DNA of 64,000 nucleotides from an uncultured Bacteroidales bacterium (GTDB lineage: Bacteria; Bacteroidota; Bacteroidia; Bacteroidales; UBA932), in NCBI GenBank assembly GCA_934725015.1, contig CAKVAS010000002.1:332107-396106 (forward strand), written 5' to 3'. The position numbers were made by a program, and so were the translations under genes. Under the pieces are notes generated by a model. The model was not told the DNA's origin, did not search any database, and saw nothing but the letters and a program-made list of their open reading frames with translations. Of the stretch, positions 16,435-25,010 are shown one piece after another (position 1 is the first letter of the stretch; each line of letters opens with the position of its first letter).

Positions 16435-17801
16435 TTTTCGCTGTTTGGCTTAGAGTTTTTATCTGATGATTGTTCAGGTTCTTTCTCAGTCGGTTCTGTT
16501 TGGATTCTATGAACGAGAACCTTGTCGATTCTCGGGCCGTCCATGTCAACGACTTCGAGGGAGAAGCCTTCCCAGTTGATAACCTCGCCCGCTGAAGGGA
16601 TGTGGCCGGTCTCGCTGAGGATAAGTCCCGCGATGGTTGTGTATTCAAAGTCCTCCATCGTGTCGTCGAGAAGGTCGAAATAGGAAAGGAAGTCATATAT
16701 CGGGCACTGGCCTTCAACAAGATAGCCGCTGGCTCCCGTAGTGTCGGGCTTTCCGTCCGCACCCATGCGGGGAACAATGTAGGGTTCGTCCTCCTCGTCG
16801 TCGTTCACGTTGCCCACAAGAGCCTCCATGATGTCCTTCAGCGAGATGAAGCCGCAGAGCGCTCCGAACTCGTCGCAGACGAGTGCGCGGGATATGCGCT
16901 TGATCTTCATCTCCTCAAGAACCTTATAGACGGTCATGTTCTCGTGGAAATAGACTGGCTCGCGCATCATCTTCCCGAGGTCGAACCCCGTCTTGCCGTA
17001 GCAGCGCAGAAAGTCCTTGATGTTCAGAACGCCTATGACATGATCGAGGTCGTCATCACATACGGGATATTCCTCATAGATGTTTTCCTCTATCACTTCC
17101 CTCACCTGAGCTTCCGTCATGTTCCTGTCGAGCCAGACTATGTCCTGACGCGAGGTCATGATTGTGTTCACGCTTAGGTCACCGAGAGTGAAGACCCTCT
17201 CCACGATGTCCTGCTCCACCTCCGAAACCTCCCCGTCCTCGGTGCCCTCCTGCACGAGAGAGATGATTTCATCTTCCGTAACATTGTTGTCGTTTTCCTT
17301 GATTCCCAACATCTTCGCCACCCCGGCGGTGCTTTTTGAAAGAATCCATATGAACGGTGAGGCAATCTTGGAAAGCAGCTGCATCGGGCCGGCCATCGCC
17401 TTCGCCACCTTCTCGGCCTTGCTCATTCCGATGCGCTTCGGCACGAGTTCCCCGAGCACGATTGAGAAATAGGTGACGATTATCACAATCAGGGTCTTGG
17501 CCAGACCGCCTGACGTCGATGCCGGAACGCCCCATCTCTCAAAGACTCCGCCAAGCGCACGTGCAATCTCGTTTCCGGAAAAGATACCGGTGAGGATTCC
17601 GATGAGCGTGATACCTATCTGGATGGTCGAAAGAAACTTGTCAGGCTCACCCGCGAGCTTCAGCGCCCGCTTCGCCTTTGTGTTACCGTCGTCCGCCTCG
17701 CTCTGGAGGCTGGATTTCCTCGCGGAAATCATCGCGATTTCAGACATCGAGAAAACCCCGTTGAGAAGAATAAGAAAGAGTATTATAAATATTTCTGTCA
17801 T
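16425..17801 (-). CDS. CNNM/CorC-HlyC family membrane protein with CBS pair
   Basis: The 458-residue protein has an N-terminal DUF21/CNNM transmembrane domain (about 1-190: ILFLILLNGVFSMSEIAMISARKS is its signature start, then IGITLIGILTGIFSG and LIVIIVTYFSIVLGELVPKRIG). Two CBS domains follow (about 205-335, DIVWLDRNMTEAQVREVIEEN, then VYFHENMTVYKVLEEMKI) and a C-terminal CorC_HlyC domain (GASGYLVEGQCPIYDF ... LVHRI). The family is linked to Mg2+/Co2+ homeostasis; GldE belongs here too. It is the last gene of the rsfS-ftsH-cdsA-psd run, 25 bp after psd. Confidence 0.9.
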   Translation of the reverse strand: MTEIFIILFLILLNGVFSMSEIAMISARKSSLQSEADDGNTKAKRALKLAGEPDKFLSTIQIGITLIGILTGIFSGNEIARALGGVFERWGVPASTSGGLAKTLIVIIVTYFSIVLGELVPKRIGMSKAEKVAKAMAGPMQLLSKIASPFIWILSKSTAGVAKMLGIKENDNNVTEDEIISLVQEGTEDGEVSEVEQDIVERVFTLGDLSVNTIMTSRQDIVWLDRNMTEAQVREVIEENIYEEYPVCDDDLDHVIGVLNIKDFLRCYGKTGFDLGKMMREPVYFHENMTVYKVLEEMKIKRISRALVCDEFGALCGFISLKDIMEALVGNVNDDEEDEPYIVPRMGADGKPDTTGASGYLVEGQCPIYDFLSYFDLLDDTMEDFEYTTIAGLILSETGHIPSAGEVINWEGFSLEVVDMDGPRIDKVLVHRIQTEPTEKEPEQSSDKNSKPNSEKEA

Positions 17802-17826
17802 AGTCGCTTAAAAAAGTCTGTCCCCT

Positions 17827-18483
17827 CTACTTGAGTTCCGCTATTACCGTCTCGCAGGCCCGCACGTCGTCTCCGATTTCAACCTTGATGTCGGCGTCGA
17901 GCGGCAGGTACATATCTATGCGCGAGCCGAACTTGATAATCCCGCACTGCTCGCCCTTGCGGACCGTATTGCCCGGCTTCGCGTAGCAGACTATGCGCCT
18001 CGCGAAGGTGCCGGCAAGCTGCTTGAAGAGTATTTCCCCGTGAGCGTTCCTCATCCCCACGGACGAGTGTTCGTTGAGTTCGGAAGCCTTCGGGAGGAAT
18101 GCGAGGTAGTATTTTCCCGGATGGTACTTGTAGTAGCTGACTTCACCGTCCATAGGCCAGAAATTCACGTGAACGTTGAAGAAGTTCATGTAAATCGAGA
18201 CCTGGATGCACTCCCTCTTGAGATACTCCGGTTCATAGACCTTTTCGAGGATGACAATCTCCCCGTCGGCGACTGCGGTCAGCACATTCTCCCCGGGAAC
18301 TGTCTCGCGACGCGGCAGGCGGAAGAAATAGGTGATGAAGCCCATCATGAACAGCAGCACCGCAGACAGCGGAATAGAGACATAAAGCACGCCGTACAGG
18401 AAACGCCATATCAGAAACAGCAGTATGAGGCATATCAGCCACACAACTGCGATGGTCTTGTAACAATCCTTATGAATCTTCAT
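17827..18483 (-). CDS. psd: Phosphatidylserine decarboxylase-related protein
   Basis: This small 218-residue enzyme of the archaetidylserine-decarboxylase-like class makes phosphatidylethanolamine. Two membrane helices are near the N-terminus (VVWLICLILLFLIWRFL, SIPLSAVLLFMMGFITYFF). The core motifs are VSIYMNFFNVHVN and the pyruvoyl cleavage site FGS in IIKFGSRIDMYLP. Self-cleavage before that Ser gives the pyruvoyl prosthetic group. It lies beside cdsA, consistent with joint phospholipid synthesis in this operon. Confidence 0.92.
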   Translation of the reverse strand: MKIHKDCYKTIAVVWLICLILLFLIWRFLYGVLYVSIPLSAVLLFMMGFITYFFRLPRRETVPGENVLTAVADGEIVILEKVYEPEYLKRECIQVSIYMNFFNVHVNFWPMDGEVSYYKYHPGKYYLAFLPKASELNEHSSVGMRNAHGEILFKQLAGTFARRIVCYAKPGNTVRKGEQCGIIKFGSRIDMYLPLDADIKVEIGDDVRACETVIAELK

Positions 18484-18563
18484 AATCTAAATATTTGTTC
18501 GTCTTTCGGGTCTATATCCGATTTCATAGATCTCCAAAATACTTCTCAAATTTCAACCTAATA

Positions 18564-19424
18564 TTATAACATATCGAAGCACATCATATAGACGGTGGCG
18601 GCAGGGATGGCGACGAGGGCGCTGTCGAAACGATCCAGCATTCCGCCGTGTCCCGGAATTATGCTTCCTGAATCCTTGACGCCGCAATGCCGTTTCCACT
18701 GGGATTCGATGAGATCCCCATATACTCCGGTGACATTCATTATCGCCGCGATTGCAAGGCAGTGATACCACTGCGTCTCGCTGAACGGCAGCCAGTCGAG
18801 ACAGTGCATCCCGTAGGCGGCTCCCAGGGCACAGACAAAACCGCCTATGCATCCTATCCATGACTTGTGGGGCGAAACGGACGGAAAGAGCTTCGGGCCG
18901 AACTTCTGTCCGAGGGTGCTGCCGAAGATGTAGGCCCCCACGTCGGACACCCAGATAATCACGAACATACAGAGCAGCACAAGGCCGTTGAAATCATGCA
19001 GGGAGTCGAAGGCCACGAAATTCAGCAGAGTCCACGGAACGGCGATGTAGAGCAGTCCGGTGTAGATGTTCGCGAACATTCCGAAGTCCTTCTTGTCCTT
19101 GACATAGAGGGAGTTTATCATCACGATGAACAATGGGATGAAGGCCAGCGCGATGAAGCGCCCGGTGACGGCCTCAGTCGATTGTACCAGAAACGTCACG
19201 GCGAACATCATGCAGCCGCCGACAATCGCGAGCAGCCTCGAACCCTTATAGACATTGCCCATGGTCATGCTGAAGAATTCCGCCATCATCATCACGAGGG
19301 CAAACATCATCACGGCCGCGAAGATGTACTTGCCCCCTTCAAACCAGTCTCCTGACAGCAATGCCAGAAGCATCACTGTCAGGAAAACAAGTCCGGAAAC
19401 TGTTCTGACTATCAGATTTTTCAT
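18564..19424 (-). CDS. cdsA: Phosphatidate cytidylyltransferase CdsA
   Basis: CdsA makes CDP-diacylglycerol from phosphatidate and CTP at the inner membrane. The 286-residue protein has about eight hydrophobic segments and the family signature near the C-terminus: GVYGDLIESQWKRHCGVKDS followed by IIPGHGGMLDRFDS. Its start overlaps the ftsH stop by 4 bp (ATGA), so translation is probably coupled. An 80-bp gap separates it from psd. Confidence 0.95.
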   Translation of the reverse strand: MKNLIVRTVSGLVFLTVMLLALLSGDWFEGGKYIFAAVMMFALVMMMAEFFSMTMGNVYKGSRLLAIVGGCMMFAVTFLVQSTEAVTGRFIALAFIPLFIVMINSLYVKDKKDFGMFANIYTGLLYIAVPWTLLNFVAFDSLHDFNGLVLLCMFVIIWVSDVGAYIFGSTLGQKFGPKLFPSVSPHKSWIGCIGGFVCALGAAYGMHCLDWLPFSETQWYHCLAIAAIMNVTGVYGDLIESQWKRHCGVKDSGSIIPGHGGMLDRFDSALVAIPAATVYMMCFDML

Positions 19425-21496
19425 TGCTCGGTGTCTTTATCGTGTGCATTGCCGGTCTCGCCCCCGGAAGGCTCCCCGGAACCTTCTTCACCGTTCGGAT
19501 TTTCACCGGAGGACTTCTCCGCGTCCTCCTGGGCTCTGGCAGCCTTCTCCTCCTCGCGGTTCTGGCTGCTGTCTGCTCCGACACGAGGTCCGAGAATGCG
19601 CTCAAGGTCATCGGCAAAGATCACCTCCTTTTCGAGCAGCAGGGCCGCAACCTCAAGAAACTCCTTCCTGTGCTCCGTGAGGAGTGAAAGGGTCTTGTCG
19701 TGGATTTCCTGCACGAGGCGCTTGACCTCCTCGTCCATGACCTCGGCCGTCTTCTCGCTGTACGGGCGGGTAAGCTCATATCCCCGGGAGCCGGTCGAGT
19801 CGTAGAACGACACCGTCCCGACCCTCTCGCTCATTCCATAGTAGCATACCATGCTGTAGGCCATCTTGGTCAGCCTCTCAAGGTCGTTCAGAGCGCCTGT
19901 CGAAGGCTGCCCGTTCACAATCTCCTCCGCGACGCGCCCGCCGATGAGCGCACACATCTCGTCCGTCATCTGAGCCTTTGTCATCAGCTGGCGTTCCTCC
20001 GGAAGGTACCACGCGGCTCCGAGAGCCTGTCCGCGAGGGACAATCGTGACCTTGAACAGAGGATTCGCGTTCGGAAGCAGCCAGCTGACCACGGCGTGAC
20101 CGGCCTCGTGGTGGGCTATCGACTTCTTTTCCTCCGGAGTGATTATCTTGTCCTTGCGCTCCAGACCTCCTATTATCCTGTCAACGGCATCGAGGAAGTC
20201 CTGCCTATCCACCTTGTGCTTGTTGTGCCTTGCCGCCGTGAGGGCCGCCTCGTTGCAGACGTTCGCGATGTCGGCGCCCGAGAATCCCGGCGTGTGCTTG
20301 GCAAGGAACTCCACGTCGAAGTCCTCGGCGAGCTTTATGCCCTTGAGGTGAACCTTGAATATTTCCTCCCTCTCCTTGAGGTCCGGAAGCTCGACGTGAA
20401 TCTGACGGTCGAAGCGTCCGGCGCGGAGCAGGGCCTTGTCGAGAATGTCGGCGCGGTTGGTGGCGGCGAGGATTATGACTCCGGAATTGGTGTCGAACCC
20501 GTCCATCTCGGTAAGCAGCTGGTTCAGAGTGTTTTCCCTCTCATCATTTGATGTGAAGCCGCCGTTCTTGCTTCTTGCCCGTCCGACTGCGTCAATCTCG
20601 TCTATGAACACGATGCATGGGGCCTTTTCCTTGGCCTGACGGAACAGGTCGCGCACCCTCGACGCGCCGACTCCCACGAACATCTCGACGAAATCAGAAC
20701 CGGAAATCGAGAAGAACGGCACGTCAGCCTCGCCTGCGACGGCCTTTGCGAGCAGGGTCTTTCCCGTGCCCGGAGGGCCCACGAGCAGCGCACCCTTAGG
20801 AATCTTGCCGCCGAGCGCCGTGTATTTCTTAGGATTCTTCAGGAAATCGACGATTTCCACGACCTCCTCCTTCGCGCCGTACAGTCCGGCGACGTCCTTG
20901 AAGGTGACCTTGTTCTTGTCCTTGTTATCGACAAGCTTTCCAGGGGTCTTCCCGACTCCGAATATTCCGCCGCCGGCCGGACCGCCCATGGACTTGCCCA
21001 TCCCACGGAACATGAAGGCCCAGAAAAGAAGCAGAAGCAACGGCCAGAACAGCCAGTTCAGGACATCGACCCATGTCTTGTCATTGTTCTCGATTACGAC
21101 CTTGAAGCGCGACTCCTGCGGAAGCTGACCGTTGAGAGCGCCGAACATCTCCTCGGCGTTGAAGCTGCTTGAGACAAGGAAGAAGAAATGCGGAGACTTC
21201 TTGGGAACCTGTCCGCCGAACTTCGACTCATATTTCTGAAGCCTGTCCGGACGCACCTTGATCTTGCCCTCAAACTCGTTGCGTACAAAGTCTATCTCCT
21301 GAATGTCCCCCTCACGGGCCATCTGCTGAACCTCCTCCCACTCAATCTTCTGCGGGTTAGCCCTGCCGTCCGAGTCCTGGAAGAACAGCATCCAGATGAT
21401 GAGTCCTATGATGAGTATGTAGAACCATGAGAGATTGATGGTTATTACCTTCATCTTCCGTTTCTTGTCGCCGGAATTTTTCTTTTTATCTGCCAT
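19421..21496 (-). CDS. ftsH: ATP-dependent zinc metalloprotease FtsH
   Basis: FtsH is a membrane-anchored AAA+ protease degrading membrane and regulatory proteins. The 691 residues hold a basic N-terminus, a first TM (FYILIIGLIIWMLFF), a periplasmic domain, a second TM (WLFWPLLLLLFWAFMF), AAA+ with Walker A GPPGTGKT and Walker B IVFIDEIDA, the SRH region TNRADILDKALLRAGRFDR, and the zinc site HEAGH. The C-terminal 50 residues are acidic and low-complexity. The start lies 21 bp downstream of rsfS; the stop overlaps cdsA. Confidence 0.97.
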   Translation of the reverse strand: MADKKKNSGDKKRKMKVITINLSWFYILIIGLIIWMLFFQDSDGRANPQKIEWEEVQQMAREGDIQEIDFVRNEFEGKIKVRPDRLQKYESKFGGQVPKKSPHFFFLVSSSFNAEEMFGALNGQLPQESRFKVVIENNDKTWVDVLNWLFWPLLLLLFWAFMFRGMGKSMGGPAGGGIFGVGKTPGKLVDNKDKNKVTFKDVAGLYGAKEEVVEIVDFLKNPKKYTALGGKIPKGALLVGPPGTGKTLLAKAVAGEADVPFFSISGSDFVEMFVGVGASRVRDLFRQAKEKAPCIVFIDEIDAVGRARSKNGGFTSNDERENTLNQLLTEMDGFDTNSGVIILAATNRADILDKALLRAGRFDRQIHVELPDLKEREEIFKVHLKGIKLAEDFDVEFLAKHTPGFSGADIANVCNEAALTAARHNKHKVDRQDFLDAVDRIIGGLERKDKIITPEEKKSIAHHEAGHAVVSWLLPNANPLFKVTIVPRGQALGAAWYLPEERQLMTKAQMTDEMCALIGGRVAEEIVNGQPSTGALNDLERLTKMAYSMVCYYGMSERVGTVSFYDSTGSRGYELTRPYSEKTAEVMDEEVKRLVQEIHDKTLSLLTEHRKEFLEVAALLLEKEVIFADDLERILGPRVGADSSQNREEEKAARAQEDAEKSSGENPNGEEGSGEPSGGETGNAHDKDTEQ

Positions 21497-21517
21497 TTTG
21501 CGAAAATGTTTGATTCC

Positions 21518-21877
21518 CTATTCAGCCGCCCCGTCGTTCCAGTCCGTGCGCTCGGCATCGGCCCAGAGATCCTCCAGACGGTAGAAGGAACGGTATGCGG
21601 TCTGGAACACGTGAACCACGATGTCGCCGTAGTCGAGAATGACCCACAGCGCATTCTCCCGTCCCTGCGAACGGATGACTTTCCTCCTGCAGCGTTCAAT
21701 CATCCTGTCCTCGACATTGTCGGCAATGGCAAGGACGTTCGTAGTCGAATCAGCGTTGCAAACGACAAAATAATCGGATATCGCCGTCCCTATTTTCTTG
21801 AGATTGAGAGACAGAACCTCCTGCCCCTTCTTTTCGAGCATTGCCTCGGCAATGACCTTGACTTCGTTGAGTTTCAT
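21518..21877 (-). CDS. rsfS: Ribosome silencing factor RsfS
   Basis: RsfS binds ribosomal protein uL14 and blocks subunit joining under starvation. The 119-residue protein has the family pattern: KGQEVLSLNLKKIGTAISDYFVVCNADSTTNVLAIADNV is recognisable over residues 17-55, followed by ALWVILDYGDIVVHVF and FYRLEDLWADA. It is first in the rsfS-ftsH-cdsA-psd-corC run. On the minus strand TATATTTG (21929-21922) with a TTG 20 bp upstream gives a plausible promoter. Confidence 0.95.
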   Translation of the reverse strand: MKLNEVKVIAEAMLEKKGQEVLSLNLKKIGTAISDYFVVCNADSTTNVLAIADNVEDRMIERCRRKVIRSQGRENALWVILDYGDIVVHVFQTAYRSFYRLEDLWADAERTDWNDGAAE

Positions 21878-21921
21878 CTAAAATCTTATGAATTATACAA
21901 AAATATGCCTAAATTAGCCTA

Positions 21922-21929
21922 CAAATATA
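21922..21929 (-). promoter_or_regulatory. -7 box for the rsfS-ftsH operon
   Basis: Minus-strand TATATTTG matches TAnnTTTG, with a TTG 20 bp upstream, about 45 bp before rsfS. A second weaker TATTTTTG follows. The divergent birA start is 37 bp away. Confidence 0.45.
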
Positions 21930-21965
21930 ATCAAAAAACAAACCAATAGCAATTCACGGGCGACA

Positions 21966-22673
21966 ATGAGGAGAACTTGTCACATAATATGGTATAATGA
22001 GATTGATTCGACCAACAGCGAGGCTGCCAGAAGGCTCGGGGAACTTGACAATATGTCAGTGATTGCGGCGAGGTGTCAGACCGCCGGGAGGGGAAAGGAC
22101 ACGAGGAAATGGCTTGCCGCCCCGGGCGAGAACCTGACGTTCACGCTCGTGCTGAAATATGCGGAAGACGGAACCACCGGGCGGACGGGAACCGATGGAG
22201 CAGCGCCGTCATGGCCTCCGTTCCCCGCGTCCTGCCAGATGCTTCTGAGCGCGGCGGCGGCCGCCGGAGTCGTGAACTTTCTCGGAGAACAGGGCATCAG
22301 CGCATGGGTGAAGTGGCCGAACGACGTGTATGTCGGGCATGGAAAAATCTGCGGAATACTCATCGAGCACAGAACCGGCGGGAATGTCCTGAAATCCAGC
22401 ATAGTAGGAATCGGGCTGAATCTCAATCAGACGGCATTCCCTCCGGAGCTTGTCAACCCGGTTTCTGTCGCGTCCCTGACAGGCAGAAGGCTCGACACGG
22501 ACGCGAGCCTCGAGCATCTGTGCGGAATCCTCTCGGAAAAAATCAGCTCAGTCTATCGCGAGCTTCCTCATCTGCGCGATGTAATCGCCCGGACGCTCGC
22601 TCCTGAAGATGGCGCTTCCGGCGACGAAAATCTCCGCGCCTGCTTCACCCAGTGCGTGAACATTCTCCTTTGA
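21966..22673 (+). CDS. birA: Biotin--[acetyl-CoA-carboxylase] ligase BirA, tail overlapping rpe
   Basis: BirA activates biotin as biotinyl-AMP and transfers it to carboxyl carrier protein. The 235-residue protein lacks an N-terminal HTH, so it is a pure ligase. Motifs are IIWYNEIDSTN (start), GRGKDTRKW at 41-49 (biotinyl-AMP loop), VKWPNDVYV at 115-123 and KICGILIEH at 127-135. From residue 195 the frame runs antisense inside rpe for 126 bp, and that tail (after VYRELPHLRD) does not look like the small C-terminal domain expected. A deletion that joined birA to the 3' end of rpe is likely; whether the enzyme still works is uncertain. Confidence 0.88.
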   Translation: MRRTCHIIWYNEIDSTNSEAARRLGELDNMSVIAARCQTAGRGKDTRKWLAAPGENLTFTLVLKYAEDGTTGRTGTDGAAPSWPPFPASCQMLLSAAAAAGVVNFLGEQGISAWVKWPNDVYVGHGKICGILIEHRTGGNVLKSSIVGIGLNLNQTAFPPELVNPVSVASLTGRRLDTDASLEHLCGILSEKISSVYRELPHLRDVIARTLAPEDGASGDENLRACFTQCVNILL

Positions 22674-23216
22674 CACTCCCCCATCGACCTCAATCGGACG
22701 AACCGTGCCGGCCTTTTCCATATATTCCCTCAGCCTGCGGATTTTTCCGTAGGTTTCGGGTATGAATTTCTGACCGCCGAATCCGGCAAATACGGACATT
22801 ATGAGGAAGTAGTCGGCGTTCTCCAGATGCGGGAAAAGACGCTCCACAGGTATGTCCGGGTTGATGACCAGCCCGGCCTTTGCCCCCGCCGCACGGATGC
22901 CGGCGAGGATTTCGTCCGCCTCGGCGTCGCTCCCGACGGCTTCGAGATGGAAACTGACCATCGAGGCGCCGGCCCTGACGAACTTGTCGGCGTATTTTTC
23001 GGGATGCACAATCATCAGGTGCACGTCCAGAGGTCTGCTGGCCTGCCTTGCGACGGCTTCCACAACCGGAAATCCGTAGGAGATGTTCGGGACGAAAGTG
23101 CCGTCCATCACGTCGAGGTGGAACAGGTCCGCGTGCTCGTTTACCATCGCGACATCCTTTCCGAGATTCAGAAAGTCGGCCGAGAGCATTGAGGGGGCTA
23201 TTTTTATTTCAGTCAT
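22548..23216 (-). CDS. rpe: Ribulose-phosphate 3-epimerase
   Basis: Rpe interconverts ribulose 5-phosphate and xylulose 5-phosphate in the pentose phosphate pathway. The 222-residue TIM barrel shows IAPSMLSADF at the start, HLDVMDGTFVPNISYG (metal-binding His/Asp), VHLMIVHPE, LVINPDIP, MSVFAGFGGQKFI and VEVDGGVSKEN, and ends FVAGSAIFR. The ATG at 23216 starts MTEIKIAPSML; an ATG at 23228 would add four residues. The last 126 bp overlap the convergent birA frame. Confidence 0.96.
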   Translation of the reverse strand: MTEIKIAPSMLSADFLNLGKDVAMVNEHADLFHLDVMDGTFVPNISYGFPVVEAVARQASRPLDVHLMIVHPEKYADKFVRAGASMVSFHLEAVGSDAEADEILAGIRAAGAKAGLVINPDIPVERLFPHLENADYFLIMSVFAGFGGQKFIPETYGKIRRLREYMEKAGTVRPIEVDGGVSKENVHALGEAGAEIFVAGSAIFRSERPGDYIAQMRKLAID

Positions 23217-23226
23217 AGTTCTGCAC

Positions 23227-23266
23227 AAAGATTTCTCCGCTCCACTGCGTTCCGGTCGAAATGACA
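23227..23266. repeat. Short interspersed repeat, copy 2
   Basis: AAAGATTTCTCCGCTCC followed by ACTGCGTTCCGG and TCGAAATGACAG is an expanded version of the copies at 5877 and 24841. It lies between rpe and pepD. Confidence 0.5.
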
Positions 23267-23315
23267 GGTGAGGTCACCGGGAGAGAACGGCGGGAGTTCA
23301 TTGCGGAATGGTGTC

Positions 23316-24749
23316 TCAATTATGTAATACGTCGTCGAGAAGGAGGGTGAACTTGTCAAGCGAGGCGAGGTCGAGGCGTTCGCCGGGAGCATGGACGCCG
23401 CGGAGGGTCGGACCGAACGAAATCATGTCCAGATCGGGATATTTTTCGAGGAACAGTCCGCACTCGAGACCCGCGTGTATGGCCTTGACGGCAGGCTCCG
23501 TACCGAAGAGCTTCTTGTAGGAAGCGATGCAGCGGCGGAGAATTTCGGAATCAAGCTTCGGCTTCCATCCCGGATATTCGCCCTCGTGGGTGACCTCGGC
23601 GCCGGCAAGCATGAACACTGCCTCGACTTTCGCCGCCGCCGCCCTGCGCGCGGAGTCGATGGAACTGCGCTGGCTGGTGCCGACGCGAACCTTGCCGCCG
23701 TTCTGCATCTTTACCGACGCAAGATTGGTCGATGTCTCGACGAGTCCAGGGATGTCGGCGCTCATCGCGAGCACGCCGTGAGGGGCGGCATAGAGGCCGC
23801 TGATGAGCCTGTGGGCGGTGTCTCCGTTGATTGCTGTCGCGGGAAGCGGCACAGCCTCCAATGCAAAGGACAGTTCCGGTTCCGTGGTCGAGAACTCCCC
23901 TTTCACATCGGCGGTGAACCTGTCCCAGAGAGACCTGAATGCCGCATCGTCTCCTGAAACCGCTACCGTGGCCGAAGCCTCGCGGGCGATGGCGTTGCGC
24001 TTGTTGCCGCCGTCAATGCCGCAGAGAACCAGCTTGAAGTCGTCGGATGAAAGGCATTCGTAAAGGAATCTGGAGAGCAGCTGCACCGCGTTCGCGCGTC
24101 CCTTGTTGATGTCGTCTCCGCTGTGCCCGCCGACACCGTTGAATATCCTGACCTGAAACGACGCCATATCATGAGGCAGAAGCGGCACCTGAGTGTACTC
24201 GAATACCGCCGTGGTGTCGATTCCTCCGGCGCAGCCTACAAAGAGCTCCCCCTCGTCCTCGGAGTCGAGGTTGATGAGAATTTTTCCTGTGATGAAGCCG
24301 GGTTCAAGACCGAACGCGCCGTCCATTCCGGTCTCCTCGGAAGAGGTGAAGAGGCATTCCAGCCTGCCGCACGGAGCAGGGTCTATGAGAGCCGCAAGCT
24401 CAGCCGCGACGCCGATTCCGCAGTCTGCGCCGAGGGTCGTGTCCTTCGCAATCATCCAGCCGTCTTCGATGACATAATCTATCGGGTCCGTCGCGAAGTC
24501 ATGCTCGACTCCGGCATTCTTCTCGCATACCATGTCGGTGTGCCCCTGAAGCACAATGGTCGGACGGTCCTCGAATCCGGGAGAAGCCGGACGTCTGATG
24601 ACGACATTGCGCGCCGCGTCAGTCCTGCATTCAAGTCCATGAGTCTCTGCGAATTTGACCAGATATTCAACAATCTTCTCCTCATGCCCCGATTCGCGGG
24701 GTATGAGCGTGATTTCCTTAAAGATGGAAAGAATTTTTTCTGAATTCAT
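23316..24749 (-). CDS. pepD: Aminoacyl-histidine dipeptidase PepD (M20)
   Basis: A cytosolic zinc dipeptidase of the M20C group that cleaves Xaa-His and other dipeptides. The 477-residue protein has the metal-site segments LQGHTDMV (His, Asp), LGADCGIG (Asp), SSEETGMDGA (catalytic Glu) and HAGLECG (late His), and the lid-domain NGVGGHSGDDINKGRANA. The length matches the family. It is a single gene with interspersed repeats on both sides. Confidence 0.95.
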   Translation of the reverse strand: MNSEKILSIFKEITLIPRESGHEEKIVEYLVKFAETHGLECRTDAARNVVIRRPASPGFEDRPTIVLQGHTDMVCEKNAGVEHDFATDPIDYVIEDGWMIAKDTTLGADCGIGVAAELAALIDPAPCGRLECLFTSSEETGMDGAFGLEPGFITGKILINLDSEDEGELFVGCAGGIDTTAVFEYTQVPLLPHDMASFQVRIFNGVGGHSGDDINKGRANAVQLLSRFLYECLSSDDFKLVLCGIDGGNKRNAIAREASATVAVSGDDAAFRSLWDRFTADVKGEFSTTEPELSFALEAVPLPATAINGDTAHRLISGLYAAPHGVLAMSADIPGLVETSTNLASVKMQNGGKVRVGTSQRSSIDSARRAAAAKVEAVFMLAGAEVTHEGEYPGWKPKLDSEILRRCIASYKKLFGTEPAVKAIHAGLECGLFLEKYPDLDMISFGPTLRGVHAPGERLDLASLDKFTLLLDDVLHN

Positions 24750-24840
24750 ATCTTCGTATATTTAATATCCCTAAACGAGGCGTAAATATACGAATTTTTC
24801 CAGAATCAAAGATTACATGACAAGCGATTCTTTCTAATCA

Positions 24841-24868
24841 AAGATTTCTCGCTTTGCTCGAAATGACA
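24841..24868. repeat. Short interspersed repeat, copy 3
   Basis: AAGATTTCTCGCTTTGC then TCGAAATGACA. It is the cleanest copy of the family also seen at 5877 and 23227, and lies 20 bp from hairpin element A in the pepD-dnaA gap. The rest of that 249-bp gap holds no gene. Confidence 0.55.
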
Positions 24869-24888
24869 AGGGATAAAAAACTGAGACG

Positions 24889-25010
24889 TCGCGTGCGTAA
24901 GAGTGGGCAGACGCAAGGCGCACGGTGAAGATGAAACCGCAGCAACCTCACGGTTGTGAGGATTTCATCGAGACGCGCAACGAAGCAGATGCCTGCTCTT
25001 ACGCGCGCGA
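24889..25010 (-). repeat. Hairpin element A at the 3' end of dnaA
   Basis: Outer arms 24889-24909 and 24990-25010 pair at 18 of 21 positions. The central core (24934-24965), read on the minus strand, is AAATCCTCACAACC, GTGA, GGTTGCTGCGGTTT. Between arm and core lies CTGCTTCGTTGCGCG and, on the other side, CGCCTTGCGTCT. The dnaA TAA and its last three codons are in the first arm. Elements B and C share the core and these side boxes but have other arms. Confidence 0.8.
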
